The position numbers were made by a program, and so were the translations under genes. From NCBI RefSeq assembly GCF_900156875.1, contig NZ_LT707409.1, forward strand, positions 3,156,909 through 3,220,908: a DNA stretch of 64,000 nucleotides, given 5' to 3'. Origin of the DNA: Robertmurraya dakarensis (GTDB lineage Bacteria > Bacillota > Bacilli > Bacillales > Cytobacillaceae). Shown in pieces: positions 8,517-17,753 of this stretch. Positions within the stretch are counted from its first letter, which is position 1. Each line of letters starts with the position of its first letter. The notes under the pieces were generated by a model that saw nothing but the letters and a program-made list of their open reading frames with translations, was not told the DNA's origin and made no database searches.

Positions 8517-8927
8517 TTACCTTAGATCATCGGGACTATAAAACTCGCAATTAAGCTTTTTAAAATCCTTTTTGTCCCAGGTCAATACAGGGATCCGATT
8601 ACTGGACTTAACACTTAGCAAAGAATCAGCAAAATCTACATTCTTTTCTCCATAAATCTTTAATATTTCGACCGAATCTTTATCCTCCGCTTCCACATTT
8701 TCAGATTCAAGAATATCAATTAAATATTTAGCGATAATAGACTTGTCCAATTTGTAAAATGATTCAAACAACCAGCAGCATTCAGCAATGGTAATCGTCG
8801 GAATTATTAGGGTCATCTCACCCTTATCAACCCTTTCAACAAGCTGCAGCACCGATTGAAATTTCTTTTTATCATCTTTAGCTATCAATCGCACAAGGAC
8901 ATTGGTATCTACTAAAAACTTGTTCAT
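8517..8927 (-). CDS. PIN-domain toxin (VapC-like)
   Basis: 136 aa, full length for a PIN domain. Acidic catalytic residues are visible: Asp in FLVDTNVLVR (residue 7), Glu in IAECCWLFE and Asp in DFADSLLS. PIN toxins are metal-dependent RNases that cut tRNA or rRNA. It overlaps the AbrB-type gene upstream by 4 bp (ATGA), the usual antitoxin-toxin arrangement. Confidence 0.88.
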   Translation of the reverse strand: MNKFLVDTNVLVRLIAKDDKKKFQSVLQLVERVDKGEMTLIIPTITIAECCWLFESFYKLDKSIIAKYLIDILESENVEAEDKDSVEILKIYGEKNVDFADSLLSVKSSNRIPVLTWDKKDFKKLNCEFYSPDDLR

Positions 8928-9199
8928 TGTTCACTTATTTCCTTGTTGTATTTTTTGGCCATTTCTTCTTTTGCGACTTGTCTCATTTTCGTAATATTAA
9001 TCGGTTCATCCACCTGAAATCTTCCAACCACATCACTCAATTTCTTCTTCTTTACAGGTTCTACTTTTATCAGGTTATCTTCAATAAAAAATCTAAGTTG
9101 GTCCCCTTCTCCAACTTCAAGTTTTTCTCTAAGCTCTTTAGGAATGGTAATTTGCCCTTTGCTTGTCATTTTGCCGCTTAATAATTCCACCACATTCAC
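8924..9199 (-). CDS. AbrB/MazE-fold antitoxin (VapB-like)
   Basis: 91 aa from a GTG at 9199; nearby in-frame GTG codons (9193 or 9190), which follow AGAGGTGAAT, are also plausible starts. The swapped-hairpin AbrB domain is clear: GKMTSKGQITIPKELREKL then GDQLRFFIEDN. The C-terminal ~40 residues probably wrap the toxin. Overlap with the PIN gene supports a VapBC-type module that represses its own promoter. Confidence 0.87.
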   Translation of the reverse strand: MNVVELLSGKMTSKGQITIPKELREKLEVGEGDQLRFFIEDNLIKVEPVKKKKLSDVVGRFQVDEPINITKMRQVAKEEMAKKYNKEISEQ

Positions 9200-9287
9200 C
9201 TCTTACCTTTTCCTTAGTATTACCTTTATTTTAAGTAATACACTTTATATAGTCAACTTGCAATCACTAAGCAAACATCGAGCAATC

Positions 9288-9520
9288 CTCGGGACGGTTC
9301 TCTTATTTTATAATTTCTTTTGATATGGGAGAATATTTGAAATTAGATTTATCAAATTAATGTTTTCGTGGATCAAAAAAGCCCTGCAAAGGTTTCTCTT
9401 TACAAGGCTACAAGAAGTCTGCTAATCATTGAGTTTTGAGGTAATTAGGGAAACGAGCAAACCGTCACCATGTTTTTTATCATTGGATTAGTATGAATCA
9501 GGGAAACACGAGACTCCCCA
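9288..9520. repeat. REP-like composite element with embedded minus-strand terminator
   Basis: Left arm CTCGGGACGGTTCTC (from 9299), internal hairpin AAAAAAGCCCTGCAAAG ... AAGGCT (9374-9408) and right arm GGAAACGAGCAAACCGTCACC (9448-9468), then a third partial arm near 9497. It fills the gap between the VapB gene and the lactonase gene. Confidence 0.75.
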
Positions 9521-9540
9521 GCGTTCCCCAAGCCCTTGAA

Positions 9541-10431
9541 TCAACTCCTTACCGCCGGCCTTACAAAGCCAGGCACCGACACCCGGACCGTTTCAATTCT
9601 TGCTGACGAATCCCAATTATTTCCCAACCGTTCGACATTTGTGTCTGCGATCAGCATGAAAAGAGTTTGCATATCTTCCCCCCCTAGAGCACAGTCAACA
9701 CAATAGTTTCCTCCTTCTGGCGGTATTGAAATGACGTCCGTCACCTCTCCTCCTTCTAGTACCCGCCAGAATTCCCCACGACGGCAGATACCTACCCAAA
9801 CCGCTCCCTCAGAATCAATACAAATCCCATCAGGAACAACTTTTTCAGCTGTATCAAATTCAGCGAAAACCCGCTGGTTACATAGAGAACCATCTGTTCG
9901 GATATCGAATGCGGTTAATTTCGTACACGGTACCCCGAAAGATTCAGCCACGATGAGTGTACGGCCGTCCGGAGTAATTCCAATTCCATTCGGAAATGTA
10001 AGTCCTTCTCCGCTTTGTTCCACTCTACCATCAGGGTGTCTAATAAGCAGCCGGGTTTGTTTCGGAGACTCGCCTCCGAATAAATCATAGCCAAATTGAC
10101 TAATATACGCTCTCCCACTTGAATCTACCACCATATCATTGATGAACAGAGAATCGCCGCCGAAATCTACAAGCATCTCCTGCCTTCCGTCTTTCAAACG
10201 CAGCAGTCTTGAATCTTCCATAGAGACAATCTGAGGCGTTCCATCTTGTTCAAAGCCTAGGCCGGATGGCCGTGCCTCAACTGTTGTCACGATGGTATGT
10301 TCTCCAGTAGGAGATACACGATTTACCGTTTTATTTTTGATGTCAGAAAACCACAGGGCACCGTCATACCAGCGGGCTGCTTCTAGATAACCCAATCCAG
10401 TCAAAAGTATATTTCGTTTAGATGATTCCAT
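9541..10431 (-). CDS. SMP-30/gluconolactonase/LRE-family hydrolase
   Basis: 296 aa, a six-bladed beta-propeller family of usual length. Metal-binding positions are recognisable: Glu in GYLEAARWYDGALWF near residue 17, Asn in FPNGIGITPDG and Asp in VPDGICIDSEG. Family members hydrolyse sugar lactones or related esters with Ca or Zn. A ribosome site (AGAGAGGTAAC) precedes the ATG. It stands alone between repeat-filled gaps, so the substrate cannot be inferred. Confidence 0.85.
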   Translation of the reverse strand: MESSKRNILLTGLGYLEAARWYDGALWFSDIKNKTVNRVSPTGEHTIVTTVEARPSGLGFEQDGTPQIVSMEDSRLLRLKDGRQEMLVDFGGDSLFINDMVVDSSGRAYISQFGYDLFGGESPKQTRLLIRHPDGRVEQSGEGLTFPNGIGITPDGRTLIVAESFGVPCTKLTAFDIRTDGSLCNQRVFAEFDTAEKVVPDGICIDSEGAVWVGICRRGEFWRVLEGGEVTDVISIPPEGGNYCVDCALGGEDMQTLFMLIADTNVERLGNNWDSSARIETVRVSVPGFVRPAVRS

Positions 10432-10617
10432 GTTACCTCTCTCCTTTTCTACTAAACTTAATGGTAAGGCCGAATATTTTATGCAGAACTATTGTTGTTT
10501 TTGATCTATATATAGAAAAAACAGAAGATGGTCAGTTTATGAATGCTTATTGTAGAAAACATGTTGATATATACTTATCTATACTTTGATAGGAGAATTA
10601 ATATTACCAAAATCATG

Positions 10618-10680
10618 AAAATATTAGGGCAGTTCTCCTACTTCTATAGTTTCAAAAACAAAGTGACAGTTCCACTGTCT
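10618..10680. repeat. Degenerate REP-like copy
   Basis: ATTAGGGCAGTTCTCCTAC followed by CTATAGTTTCAAA matches the GGGACGGTTCTCCTGTTTCTATA left arm with substitutions. Confidence 0.5.
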
Positions 10681-11221
10681 TCAATATTGGATGTCATTCT
10701 AGCCTAACGGAAAAATTTGGGCACGGTACTCAACTACTTCGTATCGCCTTACCCGAGTTATTCCACCCGCTTTCGTATAGGTCTCTAAGAGAAATTTCTC
10801 ATGGTTTTGGTTGAAGTTCCGCCTTTAATAATGGAAATGGATGATGAGGCATGCTGAGGGTTTCGATAAGGTGCTATTTGAGGGAAACTTGTTTTTCTTT
10901 TGCTAGATGCTACATACTCATTAAGACATTATGTTCGGCCGCATCGGCAATTTCAACGCTAGCTCGGCATGTTTATGCCAAATTATGTCACAGAAATCCA
11001 TAGAGTTCATATGTACTAGTAGGAATTACGATAGAACCCGTGAACCTTCAAGTGAGAAAAATCTTTGTTATTGTAGGAAAAAGGAGAAACAGCGAGAGAA
11101 ATAATAATTGATGAGGGATTAAGTAGTTTTTGTGAGTCTATATTTATATATTCCATGCTTAGGTCTAAAATCCTGTAAGCATCCGTGGCAAAAATAAAAA
11201 TAATTCCCCAGTAATTATTGG

Positions 11222-11266
11222 GTTTGGAAGGAATTAGGGAAACATGAGAAACGTCCCCATGTTATA
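11222..11266. repeat. REP-like right arm
   Basis: TTTGGAAGGAATTAGGGAAACATGAGAAACGTCCCCATGTT (11223 onward) matches the standard right arm with one inserted base. Confidence 0.65.
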
Positions 11267-11371
11267 TTAGTATGGTACCCTTTTAAGAGAAGAAGTCAAA
11301 AAAAGGGAAAATTGTTGCAGAGATAATATGATTTTATAGAACAGCTTCTGCATTTCTAGAGGTGAAATCAA

Positions 11372-12943
11372 GTGAATATCCAAAAAATACATAGTAAGAA
11401 TATTTTGTTAATCCGTATTTTATGGGGATGTTTTATCCTATGTATGGTAGTCCAAATATTAAAACATAAAGACCCTGTTTTTATCAGCATCCTCTTTGGC
11501 AGTGGAATTTTAGTATGTGGAACTATAACCATTTTCGTTTATAGGAAACTGTTTATTAAGCAAACTATGTATTTATGTGTTCTGGGGATGTCATTTGTAA
11601 CTTTTGTACTTATTGACAACGAACCTGTAATATCTAATTTCTACCTCATTTTTTTAGTCATTTTTATTTTATCTTTATATCATGATTACCGTCCCATAAT
11701 TTTAATGGGCATAATTAGTATTTTTATAGGCGCCCATTTTTATAAATACGGAGAACGTCTTAATTATTTCTATCAAAAAGGTGACTTTTTCTACTTTTTA
11801 TTTACTCTATCTGTCACCTTTATAGTAGCCTTCCTGCAAATTCGTTATAGCAGAGCAGTACAAAGATATGATGATGCTAAAAAAGAGGAAGTAAAAAAGG
11901 ACAATGAACAACAAATTTTAGCCCTTATAAATTCAATGCCCGATTTAATTTATATTCAGGATGGAGCAGGAAGATTTATTGAAATGAATCAGTATGCTAA
12001 ATCTTTATTTAAATTGGAAGATATTGATTATAGGAATAAACATCTTGATGACCTTTTTTCTCAAAATGAATGGTTTAGAAACTTTCAAGATTGTTTTTCT
12101 AATGATGAAATTTCATGGGAGAAGGGCATACCTTATAGATTTGAATTAGATATTTCTATAGAAGATCAATACTCTGCTACCTTTGATATGATGAAGGTTC
12201 CAACTTTTTTTGCAGACGGCCGCAAAAAAAATTTATTGGTTATCGGACGTGATATTACAGAACAAAAGAAGGCGTTTGACCTATTTTTAAAATCAGAAAA
12301 ACTTTCTGTCGTTAGTGAGCTGGCTGCTGGGGTTGCACATGAAATCCGAAACCCTCTAACTTCCATAAAAGGATTTATGCAGCTAGCTAAACAAAATGGA
12401 GATTTTAATAGTCAGCACGTAGAAATAATGCTAAGTGAAATTGTGAGAATGGAGTCTATTGTTTCCGAATATTTAACTTTAGCAAAACCACATCATAACA
12501 CACCAAAGTCACGGCAAAATATTGATACTCTTGTTAGAAATGTCATTACTCTTTTTGAGAGTCAAGCAAACCTGAAGAATATTACTATTCGTTCGGAATT
12601 AAATCGTACTAACCAAATAATGTGTAATCCGGGTGAAATTAAACAAGTATTTATCAATATATTTCAAAATGCAATTGAGGCAATTGAAAGTAATGGGGAA
12701 ATTTTTATAAATTTGAAGAATTCTAAAGACGGGGTAGAAATTATCTTTATTGACAATGGATGTGGTATTGAAAAAGATCGATTAATGAAGATAGGCGAGC
12801 CATTTTTTTCAACAAAGGAAAAGGGAACTGGACTGGGATTACTAACGTCCAACCGGATCATCGAAAATCATAATGGAACCATAAAAATTGAAAGTGTAGT
12901 AAATAAAGGGACCAAAGTGACAGTATTTATACCCACTAGCTAA
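11372..12943 (+). CDS. Orphan PAS histidine kinase (sporulation KinB/KinD-like)
   Basis: 523 aa from a GTG preceded by AGAGGTGAAATCAA. About six membrane helices (residues 10-165) are followed by a PAS domain (about 180-290, SMPDLIYIQDGAGRFIEMN), a HisKA dimer region with phospho-accepting His in ELAAGVAHEIRNPLTSIKG (about 310-330) and an HATPase domain (NIFQNAIEAI, FIDNGCGIE, GEPFFSTKEKGTGLGL). No response regulator is adjacent. In Bacillus, orphan kinases with this HisKA sequence feed the Spo0F-Spo0A phosphorelay, so a role in starvation or sporulation signalling is likely. The signal sensed is unknown. Confidence 0.9.
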   Translation: MNIQKIHSKNILLIRILWGCFILCMVVQILKHKDPVFISILFGSGILVCGTITIFVYRKLFIKQTMYLCVLGMSFVTFVLIDNEPVISNFYLIFLVIFILSLYHDYRPIILMGIISIFIGAHFYKYGERLNYFYQKGDFFYFLFTLSVTFIVAFLQIRYSRAVQRYDDAKKEEVKKDNEQQILALINSMPDLIYIQDGAGRFIEMNQYAKSLFKLEDIDYRNKHLDDLFSQNEWFRNFQDCFSNDEISWEKGIPYRFELDISIEDQYSATFDMMKVPTFFADGRKKNLLVIGRDITEQKKAFDLFLKSEKLSVVSELAAGVAHEIRNPLTSIKGFMQLAKQNGDFNSQHVEIMLSEIVRMESIVSEYLTLAKPHHNTPKSRQNIDTLVRNVITLFESQANLKNITIRSELNRTNQIMCNPGEIKQVFINIFQNAIEAIESNGEIFINLKNSKDGVEIIFIDNGCGIEKDRLMKIGEPFFSTKEKGTGLGLLTSNRIIENHNGTIKIESVVNKGTKVTVFIPTS

Positions 12944-13011
12944 CCACTGAGCCGGCAGCTGCCACATAAGTTATGAGGTCTGTCCCCCCACACAATTGCA
13001 AATTCTTTAGA

Positions 13012-13052
13012 GAACCACCCTTTTGCACGCGACGGCGTAGGGTGGTTTTCTT
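13012..13052 (+). terminator. Rho-independent terminator
   Basis: GAACCACCC ... GGGTGGTT with a 19-base loop, followed by TTCTTG; it ends the kinase gene. Confidence 0.8.
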
Positions 13053-13084
13053 GTTATCTTATACGTTTTTTCGAAAGACATGTA

Positions 13085-13167
13085 CAACAGAAACGAAAGA
13101 ACCGTCCCCATGTTTTAGGAGCCCGCAAGAATCGACATATTCCGGGTCGTCACAGTGACTGCGGTTT
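13085..13167. repeat. REP-like arm plus GTCACAGTGAC palindrome that ends the alcohol dehydrogenase gene
   Basis: GAAACGAAAGAACCGTCCCC (13090-13109) is followed by the CCGCA...TGCGG module with core GTCACAGTGAC (13149-13159). The minus-strand gene reads into it and takes its stop codon (13150-13152) from it. Confidence 0.8.
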
Positions 13168-14268
13168 ATAATCCTTATCCATGATAACGACCGGTTTGAC
13201 TACATTTCCTGAAATGGAGGCTTTTTCGGCTTCATTGATATCTTCAAAATCAAAGAACTTTATTAATTTATCAAAAGGGAATTGTCCATTTTTATAGAAT
13301 TGGATTAATTTTGGAATATAGTACTGAGGGATATCGTCTCCCATAATAGAACCATAGATTCTTTTATTTTTTGCATTTAGATCAGAGGGGTTAAATTCTA
13401 TATTATTATTTGTAACTGCTAATGCAGCTAATCCACCATATGCACTTAAAGAATCTAACGCATCTTTCATAACCTTAGTAATCCCAGTTGTATCTACTAC
13501 ATTATCTATCCCATCGCCATCTGTTAATTGTAATAAAAATTCTTTTGGATCACCTTCGGAATTATTAAATGTGTGTGTCGCGCCTAGTTCTCTCGCTTGT
13601 TCTAATCTTTTATCATTAATGTCAATCGCCACAATTGGATAACATCCAGCTATTTTTGCAGCCATAATAGCCGCAAAACCTACAGCCCCTGTACCATATA
13701 CTGCAAAACTTTCTCCTACTTTTGCTTTTAATGAACTTAAGACAGCTCCTGAACCTGTTGTGAAACCACAACTTAACGGCCCAAGCAAGCGTAAATCGAG
13801 ATCTTTATCAACTTTAATAATGTTTGTTTTATCAGTCAAACTATAAGTAGCAAAGGAAGATTGATTATAAAAGCCACTTATACCTTCGTTATTTTCATCT
13901 TTAAATATATACTCTCCCTCTTTATTTCTACCGCCAAAATTATATGGTCCCCAGTGTTTACAAGCAGAAGGATGTCCATGATTACATTGTTTACATTCAT
14001 CACAATATGCGTAGGATAATAGAACATGATCTCCCGGCTGAACTTCATTTACATTTTCTCCAACTTTCACTACGATTCCAGAACCTTCATGTCCAAGAAT
14101 AACCGGATAGCTTGGCAAACCACTATGTCTAAGCGAATAATCAGAACGGCATAAACCTGAAGCTACTAATTTAACCAAGACATCATTGGGCTTAACTTCG
14201 TCAACTAATTCAACATCTCGAACGACATATTCTGTTCCTTGCTCAGCTACTGCTGCTTTAATTCTCAT
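13150..14268 (-). CDS. Zinc-dependent alcohol dehydrogenase (medium-chain, aryl/acetoin type)
   Basis: 372 aa. Catalytic zinc ligands lie in ASGLCRSD (Cys) and GHEGSG (His-Glu); the structural zinc site is the four-Cys run CDECKQCNHGHPSAC. The Rossmann motif is GTGAVGFAAIMAAK with DIN after strand 2, suggesting NAD. An internal stretch (GFYNQSSFATYSL) is typical of aryl-alcohol/XylB-like members. It oxidises alcohols or reduces aldehydes in the cytosol. Its last residues (KPQSL) are encoded by a dispersed repeat, so the native C-terminus may have been replaced. A cre-like site lies 63 bp upstream. Confidence 0.9.
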   Translation of the reverse strand: MRIKAAVAEQGTEYVVRDVELVDEVKPNDVLVKLVASGLCRSDYSLRHSGLPSYPVILGHEGSGIVVKVGENVNEVQPGDHVLLSYAYCDECKQCNHGHPSACKHWGPYNFGGRNKEGEYIFKDENNEGISGFYNQSSFATYSLTDKTNIIKVDKDLDLRLLGPLSCGFTTGSGAVLSSLKAKVGESFAVYGTGAVGFAAIMAAKIAGCYPIVAIDINDKRLEQARELGATHTFNNSEGDPKEFLLQLTDGDGIDNVVDTTGITKVMKDALDSLSAYGGLAALAVTNNNIEFNPSDLNAKNKRIYGSIMGDDIPQYYIPKLIQFYKNGQFPFDKLIKFFDFEDINEAEKASISGNVVKPVVIMDKDYKPQSL

Positions 14269-14330
14269 TTAAGACACCCCTTTAATTATTAAAATTTTCA
14301 CAATTATACAAATATTATTTTACGAGGTTA

Positions 14331-14344
14331 TGAAAGCGTTGTCA
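14331..14344. promoter_or_regulatory. Probable CcpA cre site upstream of the alcohol dehydrogenase
   Basis: TGAAAGCGTTGTCA matches the cre consensus TGAAARCGYTWWCA except for one G. It lies 63-76 bp before the start codon, suggesting carbon catabolite control. Confidence 0.55.
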
Positions 14345-14482
14345 AAGAAAACATCGGGACGGTTCTTCTATTTCTATGTTTTTTGTTGATAATGGATAGC
14401 ACTTAAAACAAGCCCTGCAAAGATTTCTCTCCACAAGGCTGCTATCATTCTCCTACTCACTTCTCAGAAACCATCCCCGCGT
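14345..14482. repeat. REP-like composite element with embedded minus-strand terminator
   Basis: Left arm AAACATCGGGACGGTTCTTC (14347-14366), internal hairpin AGCCCTGCAAAG ... CAAGGCT (14410-14440), and a decayed right arm (CAGAAACCATCCCCGCG, 14464-14480). The hairpin followed by Ts on the minus strand would end the enoyl-CoA hydratase transcript. Confidence 0.75.
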
Positions 14483-14484
14483 AA

Positions 14485-15261
14485 TCACTTCCCTTTAAAA
14501 TTCGCAGACCGTTTTTCTAAAAACGCAGATGTTCCTTCTATCTTGTCTTCTGTTGTATACAGAATACTCTGAGCCAGCTTTTCGATTAGAAGACCGGTGT
14601 TAATATCTGTTTCAGATGAAGCGTTGATGGCGATTTTCGAAAGTTTTAAAGCCAATGGCCCTTTTTTAATCATTTTACTCGCCATAAACACCGCTTCCTC
14701 TATTAATCTATCAGCGGCAACCACTTTATTAGCCAATCCAATCTTTTCAGCTTCTTCCGCATCAATAATATCTCCAGTAAAAACGAGCTCCTTTGTTTTC
14801 CCTTTCCCAATTAACCGCGTCATTCTTTGAGTTCCACCCGCCCCTGGGAGGACGCCTAAATTGAGCTCAGGCAAACCAAATTTAGCTTTTTCAGAGGCAA
14901 TGCGGATATCACAAGCCATCGCGAGCTCGCAGCCGCCACCTAAAGCATACCCATTCACCGCTGCGATCGTTGGCTTATCATAGTTTTCCACTTCCGTATA
15001 AAGGACTTGCATTTCTGCAGCCAGTCCATCCAGAAATGTTTTTTGCCTCACTCCGTTAATATCAGCTCCTGCCGCAAAGGCTTTTTCCCCTGCCCCTGTA
15101 AAAATAACGGCCAAGACATCCTCGTTTGTTCGAAGGCTGGTAAGACATTCTCTTATCTCTTTCACCGTTTCGGCATTCAGGGCATTTCTAAGTTCAGGCC
15201 TATTAATGGTAATGATTGCGATTTTATCTTCTAGTGACAATTTAAGATTTTGATATTCCAC
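14485..15261 (-). CDS. Enoyl-CoA hydratase/isomerase (crotonase family)
   Basis: 258 aa, normal length. The first oxyanion-hole segment is AFAAGADI (about 62-69), the second NGYALGGGCELAMACDIRIA (about 107-126), and the catalytic Glu lies in FGLPELNLGVLPGAGGTQR (about 134-152). It hydrates 2-enoyl-CoA in beta-oxidation or aromatic-acid pathways. It lies 24 bp downstream of the 3-hydroxyacyl-CoA dehydrogenase gene, which would oxidise its product. Confidence 0.92.
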   Translation of the reverse strand: MEYQNLKLSLEDKIAIITINRPELRNALNAETVKEIRECLTSLRTNEDVLAVIFTGAGEKAFAAGADINGVRQKTFLDGLAAEMQVLYTEVENYDKPTIAAVNGYALGGGCELAMACDIRIASEKAKFGLPELNLGVLPGAGGTQRMTRLIGKGKTKELVFTGDIIDAEEAEKIGLANKVVAADRLIEEAVFMASKMIKKGPLALKLSKIAINASSETDINTGLLIEKLAQSILYTTEDKIEGTSAFLEKRSANFKGK

Positions 15262-15285
15262 GTTTCTCTCTCCTTCATTGAAAAA

Positions 15286-16443
15286 TTAATAAAATATTGA
15301 TTCAGGCTTTTCTTTTAGCAGTGCTGTCGGTTTCAATACGGCTTTGTTTAGCTGTTCTGCGATTGACTCCAACCGCGCAATGGCATTATTGATATTTATT
15401 CCCTTGCTGCCCTCAATCGGACCAATCTTATCGCCCGTCCCGAGTACCATGGCGAGATCAATGTCCTTAGGGGATGCAACTCCCTCTTCTATCAGCTTAG
15501 CTGCTTCATTTAATTTGATTAGCTCTAAATCACTTATGTTGATTTTATCTGTTCTTCTATCAAGATCGATCGCCGGCCGCCCGTTAGACCAATCATAAAA
15601 GCCTTTCCCTGTTTTCTTTCCTAATTCCCCTGCTTTCACCTTTTGCGTTAGCAATTGAAAAGAAGCATAATCAGGGTGCAGCACCCTCTCGCGATACTGA
15701 CAAGAATCATAAAGCACATCTAGTCCTACATAATCTGATAGTTCAAAATGCCCCATTGGATGGCCATGGAACCTCATCAAAGCGTCAATCTCTTCTGGTT
15801 CGGCGATTTTTTGATCAACAACCCCACCCAAAAAGACCCGGATTGGTGCATTTACGCGGTTAACGATAAAGCAAGGGCTGTCCTTTTCAACCCGAACCGG
15901 GACCTTATTCATTTTCAAACATAAGTCATAAGCGATCCTCATTGTTTCCTCACTGGTGTCTTGACTTCTTATTACCTCAGCCAGCTTCATCATGACAACA
16001 GGATTAAAGAAGTGTACACCGACCACTCTTTCCTTATGTTGTACGTGTTCAGCTATCTCTGAAATACTCATATTTGATGTGTTTGAGGCTAAAATGGTGT
16101 CGCTGGAGGTCAGTGCTTCCATATCTTTAAATAAGGTTTGCTTGATCTCTAAAATCTCTGGCGCAGCTTCAAATACAAACTGTGAATTTGAAACAGCATC
16201 TGAAAAATTCAAGGTTGGATGGAGATTGCTCCTGTATTCGTTCCATTCTTCTAAACTAATTTTGTTCTTTGAATAGAGCTTTTCAAAACTTTCATTCATC
16301 TTTTTGACTCCGCGCTGCAGCGATTCCTCGTTCACATCGTACAAATAAACGATCAGTCCGCCTAAAAGAGCAGCCTGCGCAATACCATGTCCCATATCAC
16401 CCGCGCCAATCACCGAAACAACTGAAATCTCTTCTTTTCTCAT
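15286..16443 (-). CDS. 3-hydroxyacyl-CoA dehydrogenase
   Basis: 385 aa. The NAD-binding motif is VIGAGDMGHGIAQAALLGG (about 11-29), followed by SNTSNMSISEIA and VVGVHFFNPV with the catalytic His of the family. The C-terminal domain (about 190-385) has HGHPMGHFELSDYVGLD. Its size fits the PaaH/Hbd group with an extended C-terminus. It makes 3-oxoacyl-CoA with NAD and forms a two-gene unit with the enoyl-CoA hydratase; no thiolase or CoA ligase is near, so the acyl substrate is not evident. Confidence 0.92.
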   Translation of the reverse strand: MRKEEISVVSVIGAGDMGHGIAQAALLGGLIVYLYDVNEESLQRGVKKMNESFEKLYSKNKISLEEWNEYRSNLHPTLNFSDAVSNSQFVFEAAPEILEIKQTLFKDMEALTSSDTILASNTSNMSISEIAEHVQHKERVVGVHFFNPVVMMKLAEVIRSQDTSEETMRIAYDLCLKMNKVPVRVEKDSPCFIVNRVNAPIRVFLGGVVDQKIAEPEEIDALMRFHGHPMGHFELSDYVGLDVLYDSCQYRERVLHPDYASFQLLTQKVKAGELGKKTGKGFYDWSNGRPAIDLDRRTDKINISDLELIKLNEAAKLIEEGVASPKDIDLAMVLGTGDKIGPIEGSKGININNAIARLESIAEQLNKAVLKPTALLKEKPESIFY

Positions 16444-16547
16444 AAAATAACCCTCTTTATTAGTTTATTAATCTATTATTATTTATTATTTCTAATAATT
16501 AATAATATTCTAAATATTTTTGTTAACTATGTCAAAGGATGGTAAGG

Positions 16548-16718
16548 AAAACATTAAAACATCGGGAAGGTTGAAGGTCACTGGAAACGCAAGAATCTTT
16601 TCCGTATCCCCATATGAGTAAAGCCCTGCAAAGATTTCTCTCCGCAAGGCTGCTATAATTCTCCTAATCATTGTATTTGGAAGTAATTAGGACGACACGG
16701 GAACCGTACCTAGTTTTC
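16548..16718. repeat. REP-like composite element with embedded minus-strand terminator
   Basis: Left arm AAAACATCGGGAAGGTT (16556 on), hairpin AAAGCCCTGCAAAG ... CGCAAGGCT (16619-16651) and right arm GGACGACACGGGAACCGTACC (16690-16710). Lies in the 430-bp gap before the DUF2187-like gene. Confidence 0.75.
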
Positions 16719-16869
16719 TTTTACCTACCATCTATTATAGTACCCGCGTTCCTACACGCGCCTTGACCATCAATGTACAAAACAACTGCAATTGCACATT
16801 GTCTTTGTACCCAACTCCATTATTACCGTAAGAAAATAGATTTAGCTTTTACTCCTCCCACCTATTTCC

Positions 16870-17055
16870 CTATCTCACAATACTATAATTCCCGTGCCTA
16901 ACAACTGTATTTGGTTGTTCGTAACCTAAATTTTTAGCATCTGTATTCGAAATCTCAACCAATACACTACTAGTTCGCACATGGTATACTTTTCCTTCAT
17001 ATAGGTTGTTATTTCTCTCAAAAAGAATACGACCCCCTGTATTTGCTTTTTGCAT
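16870..17055 (-). CDS. Small YkvS/DUF2187-like protein
   Basis: 61 aa from the ATG at 17055, which follows AGGATGG; an upstream in-frame TTG (17091) has no ribosome site. The sequence KANTGGRILFERNNNLYEGKV ... VEIS ... TVVRHGNYSIV resembles the Bacillus DUF2187/YkvS family: a small beta-rich protein ending in V.H.NY.I. Function is unknown in the family. Recognition by motif only. Confidence 0.6.
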   Translation of the reverse strand: MQKANTGGRILFERNNNLYEGKVYHVRTSSVLVEISNTDAKNLGYEQPNTVVRHGNYSIVR

Positions 17056-17103
17056 TTCTGTTAACCATCCTATCTTTTTTATCAATCTCAAGTACTGATT
17101 ATT

Positions 17104-17409
17104 TCATTCAAAGACAAAATCGTATGATTTAATTCTTGGTCTGCATTTAAAAAACCCTATAACAATCTGATTATCTTCAGTTAAAGTGATGTATCTAAAA
17201 CAGATACTGTTTAATATTAACCAATTCGTTTCTGTTGAAATTTCCATTTTCGCAAAAACTTCTTCTGTGTATTCCAGTAAATGGGGATCATATTCATTCA
17301 TAGGTTTGCTGGGTATGATCCATTTAAAAAGTAAATTTTTTAGGGTAACCTGTTCAATAATTGATAAACTTCTTCTAAACTTTAACTTATCTACTGTTAC
17401 AGTTTTCAA
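17104..17409 (-). CDS. Small protein of unknown function
   Basis: About 101 aa from a TTG at 17409, with AAGGAG eight bases upstream; an in-frame GTG (17418) overlaps that ribosome site. No family recognised. It is mildly basic, with aromatic and hydrophobic clusters (LKNLLFKWIIP, NWLILNSICFRYITL) and no membrane helix or signal. It precedes the DUF2187-like gene by about 50 bp on the same strand. Low-GC, isolated and small, it may belong to the accessory cassette that follows. Confidence 0.55.
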   Translation of the reverse strand: MKTVTVDKLKFRRSLSIIEQVTLKNLLFKWIIPSKPMNEYDPHLLEYTEEVFAKMEISTETNWLILNSICFRYITLTEDNQIVIGFFKCRPRIKSYDFVFE

Positions 17410-17753
17410 CGAAATCACTCCTTGATATTACGTAAGTTTATCTATTGAACCTGCCAACATCAAGGACAGAAAGATAACATAGTGTTACATTTTTATTACT
17501 TACTGTGTAATAGATACGCGTCCATGATAAATGACTCTTGTCACGTTATGCAGCATATAATAAGGTTAAAATGACTTCATTCGACAATTTTATATTTGCA
17601 TTGGAAAAGTGCAGCGGCTTACGAAAAGATTAGTTTAAGAGATTATTAAAAAGACAATATGCTTCAATTTGAATAAAACAACTTTTTGGTAGAAGCAAGA
17701 TAAGGTTTTCTTGCAATGCTTGAAAATGTTTTTTAAGGAATGGGGAAGGAAGA
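17410..17753. other. 340-bp gap with nothing recognised
   Basis: AT-rich divergent region between two small genes of opposite strand. It should hold both promoters, but I see no clear sites, repeats or hairpins. Confidence 0.4.

Larger units (their letters stand above)
10432..11371. other. 940-bp gap with repeat fragments and no recognisable gene
   Basis: I found no open frame with a ribosome site on either strand. It holds REP-like fragments at about 10618-10680 and 11222-11266. The rest looks like decayed sequence of unknown origin. Confidence 0.5.

Noticed and set aside
9731-10090. Plus-strand open frame of 119 codons
   Set aside because: Antisense to the SMP-30-type gene, Pro/Ser-rich composition typical of an antisense frame.
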